Notes: a model not told the origin generated them from the sequence alone. DNA of 46,070 nt from Collinsella sp. (GCA_019419585.1 DXZQ01000021.1:1-46070); one strand, 5' to 3'. Shown: positions 22,861-33,509, counted from the stretch's first letter. A program made the numbers and translations.

Positions 22861-24383
22861 CATTGGTCCCTCCTTCCCTGGTACATCGCCGCCTCGAGCA
22901 CGTGATCCTGCGTCACTTGCTCGCTCTCGGCGACGTCTGCAATCGTGCGCGCAATGCGAACCAGGCGCACGATGCCGCGGCCCGTGAGATGCGTGCGTTT
23001 GGACAGACCGAGCACACACTTCTCCGCCGCATCATCGAGCTCAAAGGTCGAAACGACGCCGTCAATGGACCGTGTCTCGTCATCCTCGGCCTCGGCATCC
23101 GCATCGTCCATACGGGACTCGCGCCAGGCGCGAAAGGCGCGACCGCGCACAACGTAGTCACGTAACTCGGCCGACGACATACCCTCCGCGCCCTCGATAA
23201 TCACCTGAGGGTCGGGACGGGTCACATCGATCATCATGTCGATACGGTCGGCCAAAGGACCGCGCAGTTTAGACCGATAGCGCTCGACCATCGCCGCCGA
23301 GCAGCGACACGGTACCTCGCGATCGCCCAAAAAGCCGCAGGGGCAGGGATTGCTCGCAGCCAGCAGCTGAAAGCGCGACGGGAAGGAAAAAGCCCCGTCG
23401 ACGCGTACGATCCTGACGTAGCCGCGTTCGATAGGCTGACGCAGCGTCTGCAGCACACCCGTGGGAAACTCGGCAAGCTCGTCCAAAAATAGCACGCCGC
23501 CATGAGCAAGGCTGATCTCACCCGGGTGCACCGGGCGTCCGCCGCCGATAAGGCCTGCGGTCGAAATACTGTGATGGGGACTGCGGAAGGGCCGGTGCCC
23601 CGCCAACAAGCCATCAATGTTCTCGCCCAAAACCGAATGGATGCACAGCGCCTCCTGTTGATCCTCGACGGAAAGCTCGGGCAGGATGCCGGTCATACGG
23701 CGTGCGAGCATCGTCTTGCCCGATCCCGGGGACCCAATCATGAGCAAGCCGAGTTCTCCTGCCGCCGCAAGCGCCATGCCGCGTTTAGCGACTTCCTGCC
23801 CCAGCACGTCTGCATAGTCGAGCTCGGGCTCAAAGGTCGCCTCGACACCCTCGGAATCCAAGTAGTGCCGTGCGGCATCGCCCATGCCGTGAGCAAGCTG
23901 AGACAGATGGTCGATAAAGCCGCAATCCACGCCCGCGAGTGGCACATGCTGGTCGGACCTGCCGGCGATAAAAGACAGCCCCATGTCGCGAGCCAATAGC
24001 TGAAACGCCACCTCGCCTTTGACAGGAAGCACCGTGCCGTCCAAGCCGAGCTCGCCGGCGATAAGACAACGATCGAGGTTGTCGCGGGGAATCTGACCAT
24101 CGGCCGCTAGAACCGCGATGGCGATGGGCAGATCAAAGCCGCTACCGGTCTTGCGAATATCGCCGGGCGCCAGATTGACCGTAATGCCCGAGCGCGGGAT
24201 CTCAAAGCCGGCCGAGCGCATCGCACAGCGAATACGACCACGTGACTCCATCACCTCCATACTCGGGATGCCGAGCATCTGAATGCCCGGAACGCCGCCG
24301 GCAAGCGAGACCTCGACCGTGACGTGAATCGCCTCGACACCGCGGATGCAGGCCGCGTGAACGGCAAACGTCTCGAACGCCAT
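22860..24383 (-). CDS. comM: ComM/YifB-family Mg-chelatase-like AAA+ ATPase
   Basis: AAA+ helicase-like protein that extends heteroduplex during natural transformation in species studied. Seen: an N-terminal ChlI-type domain with GIPSMEVMESRGRIRCAMRS and ITVNLAPGDIRKTGSGFDLP, Walker A in MIGSPGSGKTMLARRM, RPFRSPHHSIS, Walker B in GGVLFLDELAEF, NPCPCGFLGD with a Cys cluster to PCRC, and the C-terminal helix bundle with SKRTHLTGRGIVRLVRIART. 507 residues, normal. The ATG at 24381-24383 overlaps the yraN stop (TGATG). An acidic stretch of Asp/Glu (DDADAEAEDDE) interrupts the region before the C-terminal domain. Confidence 0.94.
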   Translation of the reverse strand: MAFETFAVHAACIRGVEAIHVTVEVSLAGGVPGIQMLGIPSMEVMESRGRIRCAMRSAGFEIPRSGITVNLAPGDIRKTGSGFDLPIAIAVLAADGQIPRDNLDRCLIAGELGLDGTVLPVKGEVAFQLLARDMGLSFIAGRSDQHVPLAGVDCGFIDHLSQLAHGMGDAARHYLDSEGVEATFEPELDYADVLGQEVAKRGMALAAAGELGLLMIGSPGSGKTMLARRMTGILPELSVEDQQEALCIHSVLGENIDGLLAGHRPFRSPHHSISTAGLIGGGRPVHPGEISLAHGGVLFLDELAEFPTGVLQTLRQPIERGYVRIVRVDGAFSFPSRFQLLAASNPCPCGFLGDREVPCRCSAAMVERYRSKLRGPLADRIDMMIDVTRPDPQVIIEGAEGMSSAELRDYVVRGRAFRAWRESRMDDADAEAEDDETRSIDGVVSTFELDDAAEKCVLGLSKRTHLTGRGIVRLVRIARTIADVAESEQVTQDHVLEAAMYQGRRDQ

Positions 24384-24868
24384 CACGACACCTGCCAATC
24401 GAACGCGTTGTACTGATGCTCGATCTCGGCGATATGCCCGCCGCGAATGGTGACACCCACTGCATCGAAGCGGATCGCCTTGAGCGGATAGTGCTCCATG
24501 AGATAGCAACTTGCGATACGGCGATACCGACGCTGCTTTTGGGCATCCACGGCCTCCTCGGGAAAGACCCGCGTGGTGCAATCCAGGGCGACGCGCCTGG
24601 TCTTGACCTCGGCCATCACCACGACATCGTCAAGCTCATCGAGCAGCACCAGATCGGCTTCGCCCTCGGTGCAACGATAACCCTGCTCCAGCAAGGTGTA
24701 GCCGCGCTCGTTAAAGTAGTCGATGGTGATCAGCTCGCCCAGCATGCCCAGCTCACGGGGACTGAGTCCCTTGATAAACTCGGGCGTCATCGCCCCGCAG
24801 TCGAGCTCGCCGTTTTCCCAACGCTCCTTGAGCTGCTGCGTCTTGCTCTTTTTGCTTGCGGCACTCAT
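24383..24868 (-). CDS. yraN: YraN-family (UPF0102) endonuclease-like protein
   Basis: Small nuclease-fold protein of unknown exact role, usually next to rnhB, comM and dprA. Seen: GMLGELITIDYFNERGYTLL, then the PD-(D/E)xK-like core GEADLVLLDE and VVMAEVKTRR, with Glu, Asp and Glu-x-Lys in the expected order. 161 residues against about 120 in the family: the extra part is a charged N-terminal tail of about 45 residues (KKSKTQQLKERWENGEL). ATG at 24866-24868 follows AAGGAG by five bases. First gene of yraN-comM-dprA-trmFO-xerC; I did not find a convincing promoter in the 98 bases before the rnhB terminator. Confidence 0.88.
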   Translation of the reverse strand: MSAASKKSKTQQLKERWENGELDCGAMTPEFIKGLSPRELGMLGELITIDYFNERGYTLLEQGYRCTEGEADLVLLDELDDVVVMAEVKTRRVALDCTTRVFPEEAVDAQKQRRYRRIASCYLMEHYPLKAIRFDAVGVTIRGGHIAEIEHQYNAFDWQVS

Positions 24869-24966
24869 GGGGTCTCCTTTCCCGCACACTGCATTGCCCC
24901 GATGATGAGGGCACCTTTCATGCGGGTAAGTACAGGAAGCAAACCAAAAGCTGACCAAATGCCGTC

Positions 24967-25008
24967 AAAAAACGGGCCGTACGCAGCAATGGTGTTGCAT
25001 ACGGCCCG
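24967..25008 (-). terminator. Terminator of rnhB
   Basis: CGGGCCGTA (complement of 25000-25008) pairs with TACGGCCCG (complement of 24973-24981), with an inner GCAA/TTGC stem, followed by six U. It lies 50 bases after the rnhB stop. Confidence 0.88.
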
Positions 25009-25057
25009 CTACCAGCAGGTTTATAAAACCCCAGAGGTCCCTGTCTCCACAATTGGC

Positions 25058-25846
25058 CTAGAAAAGGCGCTCAGTCTGCAGAAAGTTTCCGCAAAAGCTC
25101 ACGCGGTGCAGCGGACAAAGTCCATGTTTGCGAATGGCCTCGATATGCTCGGGGCTTGCATAGCCCTTCGACTCGGCCAGATGGTACTCGGGGTACTCGG
25201 CGTCGTACTCGACCATCATCTCGTCACGCGTGACCTTGGCCATGATGGACGCCGCGGCGATGCAGGCGATCTTGGCATCGCCCTTCACCACATCGCGCTC
25301 GTTAGGAACGGCGCCCAAGGGGTTGCCATCCATAAGCACGCAATCGGGCTCGAGCCCTGTATCGGCCACGGCGCCTGCAACGGCGGTACGGATAGCACGG
25401 GCCATGCCCATCTCATCGATATCCTTAGGCGCGATATGACAAAAACCAATTGCCGTCGCCACCTCGGCAATCTTCACTGAGAGCAACTCGCGGCGCGCCG
25501 GCGTGAGCTTTTTGGAATCGTTGATGCCCCAGACGCGCGGCTCCATAGGAAGGCAGACGGCGCATACCGTCAAAGGACCGGCCACCGATCCGCGACCCAC
25601 CTCGTCGACACCAACGACTACCCCATCGCCGCCAAGCTCATGCATAAGCTCGTACATGTCATTGACGCGCTCGCGCTCGGCAAGTTCCTTGGCATGGCGC
25701 TTAAGAGCACGCTCGCAAGCCTTGATCACCTGCTGGCGCGGGTCCTCGCGATAATGCTCCACGAGGGCAGGGATCTCCTCAAACGTAGCGCTCGCCAACT
25801 CACCGGCAACCTGCGATGCCGAAACCGAGCTCGTCATATTGGCCAT
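25058..25846 (-). CDS. rnhB: Ribonuclease HII
   Basis: Cuts the RNA strand at ribonucleotides embedded in DNA. Seen: VVVGVDEVGRGSVAGPLTV with the first catalytic Asp-Glu, GINDSKKLTPARRE, CVLMDGNPLG with a catalytic Asp, and GDAKIACIAAASIMAKVTRD with another. 262 residues, longer than the usual 200-220 because of an N-terminal helical region of about 75 residues (IPALVEHYREDPRQQVIKAC), as in Gram-positive forms. The ATG at 25844-25846 has AGGAGG seven bases upstream. It starts only 30 bases after the rplS terminator, with no room for a promoter there, so it probably depends on read-through. Confidence 0.95.
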   Translation of the reverse strand: MANMTSSVSASQVAGELASATFEEIPALVEHYREDPRQQVIKACERALKRHAKELAERERVNDMYELMHELGGDGVVVGVDEVGRGSVAGPLTVCAVCLPMEPRVWGINDSKKLTPARRELLSVKIAEVATAIGFCHIAPKDIDEMGMARAIRTAVAGAVADTGLEPDCVLMDGNPLGAVPNERDVVKGDAKIACIAAASIMAKVTRDEMMVEYDAEYPEYHLAESKGYASPEHIEAIRKHGLCPLHRVSFCGNFLQTERLF

Positions 25847-25875
25847 ACCAGGCCCTCCTTGCATGCAAATCAGAT

Positions 25876-25905
25876 AAAAAGAAGGGCCACCCGAAGGTGA
25901 CCCTT
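25876..25905 (-). terminator. Terminator of rplS with UUCG tetraloop
   Basis: On the minus strand AAGGGTCACC pairs with GGTGGCCCTT (one T-G pair) around a TTCG loop, followed by C and TTTTT. It sits between rplS and rnhB and must be partly read through if rnhB has no promoter of its own. Confidence 0.85.
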
Positions 25906-25939
25906 GTGTCCAAACGAGTGGACAGACGCTGCGATCTTC

Positions 25940-26281
25940 TTAGCGCTTCTCGGGGATGCGAGCAGCCTTGCCCACCTTGTCGCGGAGGTAGTACAGCTTG
26001 GCGCGACGGACGCGACCATGACGAACGACCTCGAGCTTGGCGATCTTGGGGCTGTGAAGCGGGAAGGTACGCTCAACACCGACACCGAAGGACATCTTGC
26101 GGACGGTGAAGGTCTCGCGGGCACCGGCGCCGGCCATGCGGATGACGTCGCCCTGGAAGACCTGAATGCGCTCGCGGTCGCCTTCCTTAATGCGGTAGTG
26201 AACCTTGACGTTGTCGGCGACGCGAACCTGAGGAATGTCCTCGCGGATCTGCTGACGCTCGATTGCGCGGATGTAATCCAT
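25940..26281 (-). CDS. rplS: 50S ribosomal protein L19
   Basis: L19 lies at the interface of the two ribosomal subunits. Seen: MDYIRAIERQQIREDIPQ, VKVHYRIKEGDRERIQVFQG, GETFTVRK-type strand (GARETFTVRKMSFGVGVERTF), PLHSPKIAKLEVVRHGRVRR and AKLYYLRDKVGKAARI. 113 residues, normal. The ATG at 26279-26281 has AAGGA seven bases upstream. Own promoter and a structured leader precede it. It usually follows trmD; here a block of lepB, glyQ, glyS, the PPDK regulator and ppdK stands between. Confidence 0.97.
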   Translation of the reverse strand: MDYIRAIERQQIREDIPQVRVADNVKVHYRIKEGDRERIQVFQGDVIRMAGAGARETFTVRKMSFGVGVERTFPLHSPKIAKLEVVRHGRVRRAKLYYLRDKVGKAARIPEKR

Positions 26282-26305
26282 GTGCAATTCCTTACTCTTC
26301 TAGAG

Positions 26306-26329
26306 GTGCCGTACCACCTTGGCCGGCAC
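26306..26329 (-). promoter_or_regulatory. Hairpin in the rplS leader
   Basis: GTGCCG pairs with CGGCAC (arms 26306-26311 and 26324-26329) with a 12-base loop, in the 65-base leader between promoter and rplS. L19 leaders with autoregulatory hairpins are known in other bacteria; I cannot match this one to a known family. Confidence 0.4.
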
Positions 26330-26350
26330 GTAGTTGAACAAACGTATTCG

Positions 26351-26378
26351 AGTATACACGCGCGGGTTTCTGCTGCAA
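26351..26378 (-). promoter_or_regulatory. Promoter of rplS
   Basis: On the minus strand TTGCAG (complement of 26373-26378), a 16-base spacer and TATACT (complement of 26351-26356). The start point would be near 26344. Confidence 0.68.
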
Positions 26379-26424
26379 GAACATTTTTTCACGCAGACAA
26401 AAAGACAAAACCCGCACATGATAA

Positions 26425-26452
26425 CCGCCCGTCTCACGAATGAGACGGGCGG
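26425..26452 (-). terminator. Terminator-like hairpin after ppdK
   Basis: CCGCCCGTCTCA (26425-26436) and TGAGACGGGCGG (26441-26452) form a perfect 12-bp stem with a TTCG loop on the minus strand. It is followed by TTATCATG, not a U-tract, so ending may need Rho or the hairpin may mainly protect the ppdK 3' end. It lies 38 bases after the stop. Confidence 0.6.
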
Positions 26453-26490
26453 CATGAAGGGGGCTACGCTAGGCGTCTAAACCCAAAACG

Positions 26491-29241
<2,751 letters not shown>

Positions 29242-29316
29242 GATACTTCCCCTTCCATGCGCTTACGCGCACGACCGTGGTAACGAATCGACCCGCCGGA
29301 TGCGGGCCGTGAGGGA

Positions 29317-29322
29317 ACTATA
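29317..29322 (-). promoter_or_regulatory. Candidate -10 box of ppdK
   Basis: TATAGT on the minus strand, about 76 bases before the ppdK start. No fair -35 hexamer at 17-19 bases, which fits a promoter that needs an activator; phased GGTAAA repeats lie just upstream. Confidence 0.38.
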
Positions 29323-29363
29323 CGGCGGGTTTTGGGCAGGCTTGAGCAGAGGGTGCGCGGTTT

Positions 29364-29401
29364 GGTAAACGTGCTAAAACTAGCGGTAAACGGTAGGTAA
29401 A
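29364..29401. repeat. Phased GGTAAA direct repeats upstream of ppdK
   Basis: GGTAAACG at 29364, GGTAAACG at 29385 and GGTAAA at 29396. Spacings of 21 and 11 bases put all three on the same face of the helix. They lie about 40-85 bases upstream of the candidate -10 box, a usual place for an activator. Possible regulator site for ppdK; no regulator is identified. Confidence 0.45.
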
Positions 29402-29502
29402 GTTGGTTACCTTATGAAGATACCACTACAAGAAGAATGCAGGTCAGATGCGATGTTTTTGCTAAATCGCTTTATCAATTCAGGCTATTTAGCCACTCCG
29501 AT

Positions 29503-29574
29503 GATTTTTCTGGGACGGGGATTAAAAAATCATTAGGTACTCAATGATTTTTTAATCCCCGTCCCAGAAAAATC
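29503..29574. repeat. Perfect 32-bp inverted repeat between PPDK regulator and ppdK
   Basis: Arms 29503-29534 and 29543-29574 match perfectly over 32 bases around the eight-base loop AGGTACTC. Each arm runs from GATTTTT through CTGGGACGGGG to ATTAAAAAATCATT, so it also carries a nested GATTTTT/AAAAATC pairing. It begins 13 bases after the stop of the PPDK regulator. No U-tract follows outside the arms. It could be a terminator, an RNase III target, or a REP/MITE-like intergenic element. Apart from it, the GGTAAA repeats and a -10 candidate, I see nothing else in the 345 bases; the AT-rich stretch 29400-29500 has no supported gene. Confidence 0.9.
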
Positions 29575-29587
29575 GTCACAGAAAGGA

Positions 29588-30463
29588 CTACTGCTGTTGA
29601 GCGCGGCGGGCGGCACGGCGGGCTCTTGCCTCTTGAATCTCTTCGAGATGAGCAATGATCTCGGCAGCGCTTTCCTCGATGGCCTTGCCGTCGGTACGCA
29701 CCACAAAGCAGCCTAGGCGCTTCATGAGGGCACGAGCTTCCTCGAGCTCGCTGCGCACGCTCTCGGGCTCGGCATAGGAGCCGGCAACGGCACGGGCGTA
29801 GTCATCGCCCAAGCGGCTATCGCGAATTTCGGAAATCACATCGACGGTCGAAATCAGGCCGAACAGGCGCATCGGGTCGACCTCGTAAATCGACTTCGGC
29901 GGCTCCATGCCATGGGCCAACGGAACATTGGCAACCTTGTAACCTTGATAGGCCAAATACATCGACAGCGGCGTCTTGGACGTGCGCGATACGCCCAGTA
30001 GCACGATATCGGCACCCGACAGATCGTCGCAACCGCGCCCGTCATCGTGCTCAACGAAATACTCCATGGCCTCGATACGATGGAAATAGCGGTCATCGGT
30101 CTTGTGAATCACGCCCGCAACGCCCTTGGGCGGCACGCCGACGAGCGACGACAGCACGGCGAGCGTCGGACCGATCAGGTCGACCGAGCGAATGTGCAGC
30201 ATGCCCAAGTAGTCGAGCACACGAGCACGAAGGGCCGGATCGACAATGGTGTGGAACACGGCGATATCGCGATGGTCGGCATCGACGCGCGGCCCCACAA
30301 ATGACTTGACTTGCTCCACGGAGGCCACCTTTGGCAGGCGCAAAACGTGAAAAGCCCCTTCATCAAATTGCCCGGACGCCGCAAGCACCACCTCACAAGC
30401 GGTATCACCGAGCGAGTCGGAGATAACGATAACGGTGGGACGAGCGGTGACCGGGCAATCCAT
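29588..30463 (-). CDS. ppsR: PPDK regulatory protein (bifunctional kinase/pyrophosphorylase, DUF299)
   Basis: Switches PPDK off by ADP-dependent phosphorylation of its Thr and on again by phosphate-dependent removal. Seen: VIVISDSLGDTACEVV at the start, IAVFHTIVDPALR, the HKTDDRYFHRIEAMEYFVEHDDG motif, the P-loop-like GVSRTSKTPLSMYLA near residue 157, and VPLAHGMEPP. 291 residues, normal. ATG with AGGAG six bases upstream. It follows glyS by 34 bases and precedes ppdK, its target. The name follows the related PEP-synthase regulator; because a ppdK is adjacent I infer PPDK as target. Confidence 0.93.
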   Translation of the reverse strand: MDCPVTARPTVIVISDSLGDTACEVVLAASGQFDEGAFHVLRLPKVASVEQVKSFVGPRVDADHRDIAVFHTIVDPALRARVLDYLGMLHIRSVDLIGPTLAVLSSLVGVPPKGVAGVIHKTDDRYFHRIEAMEYFVEHDDGRGCDDLSGADIVLLGVSRTSKTPLSMYLAYQGYKVANVPLAHGMEPPKSIYEVDPMRLFGLISTVDVISEIRDSRLGDDYARAVAGSYAEPESVRSELEEARALMKRLGCFVVRTDGKAIEESAAEIIAHLEEIQEARARRAARRAQQQ

Positions 30464-30497
30464 GCGGGGCTCCTTTTGCGCTTATACGCAGGCTGGC

Positions 30498-32594
30498 TTA
30501 CTTTTTGCGGGCAAGCTCACCGATGTTGGCGATGCCGGAGAAAACGGCCTCGAAGCGGTTGAGCAGCTTAAGGCGATTATCGCGAAGCTGCTCGTCCTTG
30601 TCCATGACCATGACCTCATCGAAGAAGCGGTCGATGGGGGCACGCAAGGCGGCAAGGGCGGCAAATGCGGCCGGGTAATCCTCGGCAGCAAGGGCGGCAT
30701 CGACAGCGGTCTGAGCAGCCTCGGAGGCGTCGGCAAGCGCAAGCTCAACCTCGCCCATCAGGGCGCGGTCGTACTCCGCACCCAGCTCGGGCTTGGAGAT
30801 GTGCGCAGCGCGGGCATAGGCGGTCGCCAGGTTATCGAACGTCTCAGCGTCGTTCTTGCGGGCCTCATCGAGCGCGGCGCAGCGGGCGAAGAAGACGGAC
30901 GGGGCGATGATGTGCACCGCGGAGACGGCGGCAACGGTATCGGCCGGGATCTTCTCGTCGCGGGCCATGCTCACAAGGCGGCCATGGAAGAAGTCACGGA
31001 CCTGCTGGGCGACCTCGGCGGCGTCGAACTCAATGCCCTGCTCACTGTAGAGCTCAAGGGCGAAGTCGATCAGCGACGTGGGATCGATCGGCAGACGGTC
31101 GCGCAGGATGTTGATGATGCCGATAGCGGCACGACGCAGCGCGTAGGGGTCGGAGGAGCCGGTCGGGGGCTCGCCGATGGCAAAGATACCGGCGATGGTA
31201 TCGAGCTTGTCGGCGCAGGCCACGATGCAGCCAGCGGTGCCCTCGGGCAGCTCGTCACCGGCAAAGCGGGGACGATAGTGATCGCGAATGGCATGAGCGA
31301 CCTCGTCGTTCTCCCCCATCGCGCAGGCGTAGTAACCGCCCATCACGCCCTGCTGGCTCGTGAACTCGACGACGGCGTTGGACACCAGGTCGGCCTTGCA
31401 CAGGTGCGCGGCGCGAGCGGCATCGGCAGCCAGATGGGCGCCCAGATGGGCCTCGCGGGCAATAGCGAGCGCGAGCTGCTCAATACGCTCGGACTTGGCG
31501 AGCACGCTACCGAGCTTCTCCTGGAAGGCGACCTTGGCCAGGCGCTCGCGGAACTCGTCGAGGGAGATCTTCAGGTCCTCCTCGTAGAAGAACTTAGCGT
31601 CGTCCAGACGGGCGCGCACGACGCGCTCGTTGCCGTCGATCACGCGCTCGGCGTTCTCGGGCTTGCTGTTCGAAACAACCACGAACTCACGCGTAAGCTT
31701 GCCCTCGCCGTCATAGATCGGGAAGTAGCGCTGGTTGGTGAGCATGGACTCGCAGATAATCTCGTGCGGGACCTTGAGGAACTCCTCGTCGAAGGTACCG
31801 ACGAGCACCGTCGGCCACTCGCAGAGGTTGATGACCTCTTCGAAGACCTTCTTGGGCGTATCGACATGGCAGCCGGGACGGGCAGCCTCGACCTCGGCGA
31901 TACCGGCGAGGATGGCCTCGCGACGACGCTCGGCAGAAAGCACGCCGGCATCCTCGAGCACCTGCTCATAGACAGCGGGGCTGGCGACAACGTGATCACC
32001 AGGGCCAAGCACGCGATGACCGCGCGTGGTGTTGCCGCTCGTCACGTCGGCAAACGACACGGGCACAACATCCTCGCCCAAAAGACAGCAGATCCAGCGG
32101 ACCGGACGAACAAAGGTCGCGTGCTCGTGACCCCAGCGCTGGGAGCGGTAGTTGGGCCACTGCAGGCCGGTGATGGTCTTCTCGCACAGAGCGGTCAGAA
32201 TCGGCGTAGCCGGTGCGGAGGGAATGTTCTTCTCAGCAAAGACATACTCGCGACCGTCGGTGTCCTCGCGACGGACCAGATCCTCGGCAGCCACACCGCA
32301 CTTGCGAGCGAAGCCCTGGGCGGCCTTGGTGGCGTTACCGTCAGCGTCGAAGGCAATGCTGGCCGCGGGGCCACGCTTGACCTCGTGAACCTCATCGGTC
32401 GCGGTGGCGACGTCGGCAACGAGCGCAGCCAGGCGACGCGGGCTCGAGATCACACGGACCTCGCCATGAGCCAGACCGGCCTCGTCGAGACCCTTGGCGA
32501 TCATGGTGCCAAGCTGCTTGACGGCATTGTTCAGCGGTGCAGAGGGCATTTCCTCCGTACCGATCTCAAACAGGAAATCCTTAGCGTCTGCCAT
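30498..32594 (-). CDS. glyS: Glycyl-tRNA synthetase, beta subunit
   Basis: Beta chain of the heterotetrameric bacterial GlyRS; it binds the tRNA. Seen: FLFEIGTEEMPSAPLNNAV at the start, RRLAALVADV, QWPNYRSQRWGHEHATFVRP, VRWICCLLGEDVVPV, FLKVPHEIICESMLTNQRYF, the HD-like region with KADLVSNAVVEFTSQQGVMG and a C-terminal DALR-like helical part. 698 residues, normal. The start ATG lies three bases after the glyQ stop with GAGGTGG before it. The presence of glyQS shows that this organism uses the two-subunit enzyme. Confidence 0.96.
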   Translation of the reverse strand: MADAKDFLFEIGTEEMPSAPLNNAVKQLGTMIAKGLDEAGLAHGEVRVISSPRRLAALVADVATATDEVHEVKRGPAASIAFDADGNATKAAQGFARKCGVAAEDLVRREDTDGREYVFAEKNIPSAPATPILTALCEKTITGLQWPNYRSQRWGHEHATFVRPVRWICCLLGEDVVPVSFADVTSGNTTRGHRVLGPGDHVVASPAVYEQVLEDAGVLSAERRREAILAGIAEVEAARPGCHVDTPKKVFEEVINLCEWPTVLVGTFDEEFLKVPHEIICESMLTNQRYFPIYDGEGKLTREFVVVSNSKPENAERVIDGNERVVRARLDDAKFFYEEDLKISLDEFRERLAKVAFQEKLGSVLAKSERIEQLALAIAREAHLGAHLAADAARAAHLCKADLVSNAVVEFTSQQGVMGGYYACAMGENDEVAHAIRDHYRPRFAGDELPEGTAGCIVACADKLDTIAGIFAIGEPPTGSSDPYALRRAAIGIINILRDRLPIDPTSLIDFALELYSEQGIEFDAAEVAQQVRDFFHGRLVSMARDEKIPADTVAAVSAVHIIAPSVFFARCAALDEARKNDAETFDNLATAYARAAHISKPELGAEYDRALMGEVELALADASEAAQTAVDAALAAEDYPAAFAALAALRAPIDRFFDEVMVMDKDEQLRDNRLKLLNRFEAVFSGIANIGELARKK

Positions 32595-32597
32595 GGC

Positions 32598-33509
32598 TTA
32601 CGCCACCTCGCCTTCCTGATCGGCATTCTCGTTGACTCCGGCGACCTCGGCCATGTAGGCCTCGCAGCACGCCTTGGCGACGGCGCGGACGCGCAGGATG
32701 TAGTTGGCACGCTCGACCGCGGACAGGGCGCCACGGGCATCGAGCAGGTTGAAGGCGTGGCTGCACTTCATGACGCAGTCGTACGCCGGCAGCGGAAGCT
32801 TGCGCTCCAGGCAGGAGTGGCACTCGGCCTCGTAGTCGTCAAACTTCTGACGCATCATCTCGACGTTGGCGACCTCAAAGTTGTAAGCGCTAAACTCGCG
32901 CTCGTTCTCGAGGAACACGTCACCATAGGTAATGGGCGTGCCGTCGGGCAGATAGCTCCACACCAGGTCGTAGACGGAGTTGACACCCTGGGCGTACATG
33001 GCGATACGCTCCAGGCCATAGGTAATCTCGACGGGCACAGGGTCGACCTCGATACCGCCCACCTGCTGGAAGTACGTAAACTGCGTGACCTCCATGCCGT
33101 TGAGCCAGACCTCCCAGCCAAGGCCCCAGGCGCCCAGGGTCGGGCTCTCCCAGTCATCCTCGACAAAACGGACGTCATGGTCGTTGGGGTCCAGGCCAAT
33201 GGCGGCCAGCGAACCCAGATAGAGCTCCTGGGCGTTGACCGGCGACGGCTTGATGAGCACCTGGAACTGATAGTAGTGCTGCATGCGGTTGGGGTTCTCG
33301 CCGTAGCGGCCGTCGGCGGGACGGCGGCAGGGCTGCGCATAGCAGGTGCGCCACTCGGCGGGACCGAGCGAGCGCAGCGTGGTCGCGGTATGGAAGGTAC
33401 CGGCACCGACCTCGGAGTCATAGGGCTGCATAATGACGCAGCCCTGCTCGCCCCAGTACTGCTGGAGGCGCAGGATGATGTCTTGGAAGGAAAGCGATGA
33501 AGCGTTCAT
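32598..33509 (-). CDS. glyQ: Glycyl-tRNA synthetase, alpha subunit
   Basis: Catalytic chain of the heterotetrameric GlyRS. Seen: FQDIILRLQQYWGEQGCVIM, PYDSEVGAGTFHTATTLRSL, WRTCYAQPCRRPADGRYGEN, QHYYQFQVLIKPSP, LGWEVWLNGMEVTQFTYFQQ, and ITYGLERIAMYAQG. 303 residues, normal. Starts with ATG; the ribosome site is GAGGGG 11 bases upstream or GAGG close to the start. A TATAGT -10 candidate lies in the 59 bases between lepB and glyQ. There is no T-box leader, in contrast to glyQS of many Firmicutes. Confidence 0.96.
   Translation of the reverse strand: MNASSLSFQDIILRLQQYWGEQGCVIMQPYDSEVGAGTFHTATTLRSLGPAEWRTCYAQPCRRPADGRYGENPNRMQHYYQFQVLIKPSPVNAQELYLGSLAAIGLDPNDHDVRFVEDDWESPTLGAWGLGWEVWLNGMEVTQFTYFQQVGGIEVDPVPVEITYGLERIAMYAQGVNSVYDLVWSYLPDGTPITYGDVFLENEREFSAYNFEVANVEMMRQKFDDYEAECHSCLERKLPLPAYDCVMKCSHAFNLLDARGALSAVERANYILRVRAVAKACCEAYMAEVAGVNENADQEGEVA

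Noticed and set aside
29414..29536. 40-codon plus-strand frame (starts MKIPLQEECR) in the ppdK upstream spacer
   Set aside because: It ends in the loop of the 32-bp inverted repeat, has no ribosome site and no recognisable features; AT-rich DNA gives such frames by chance.
30435..33500. 1021-codon open frame antisense to glyQ-glyS
   Set aside because: Shadow of two well-identified synthetase genes; composition is low-complexity and no domain is visible.
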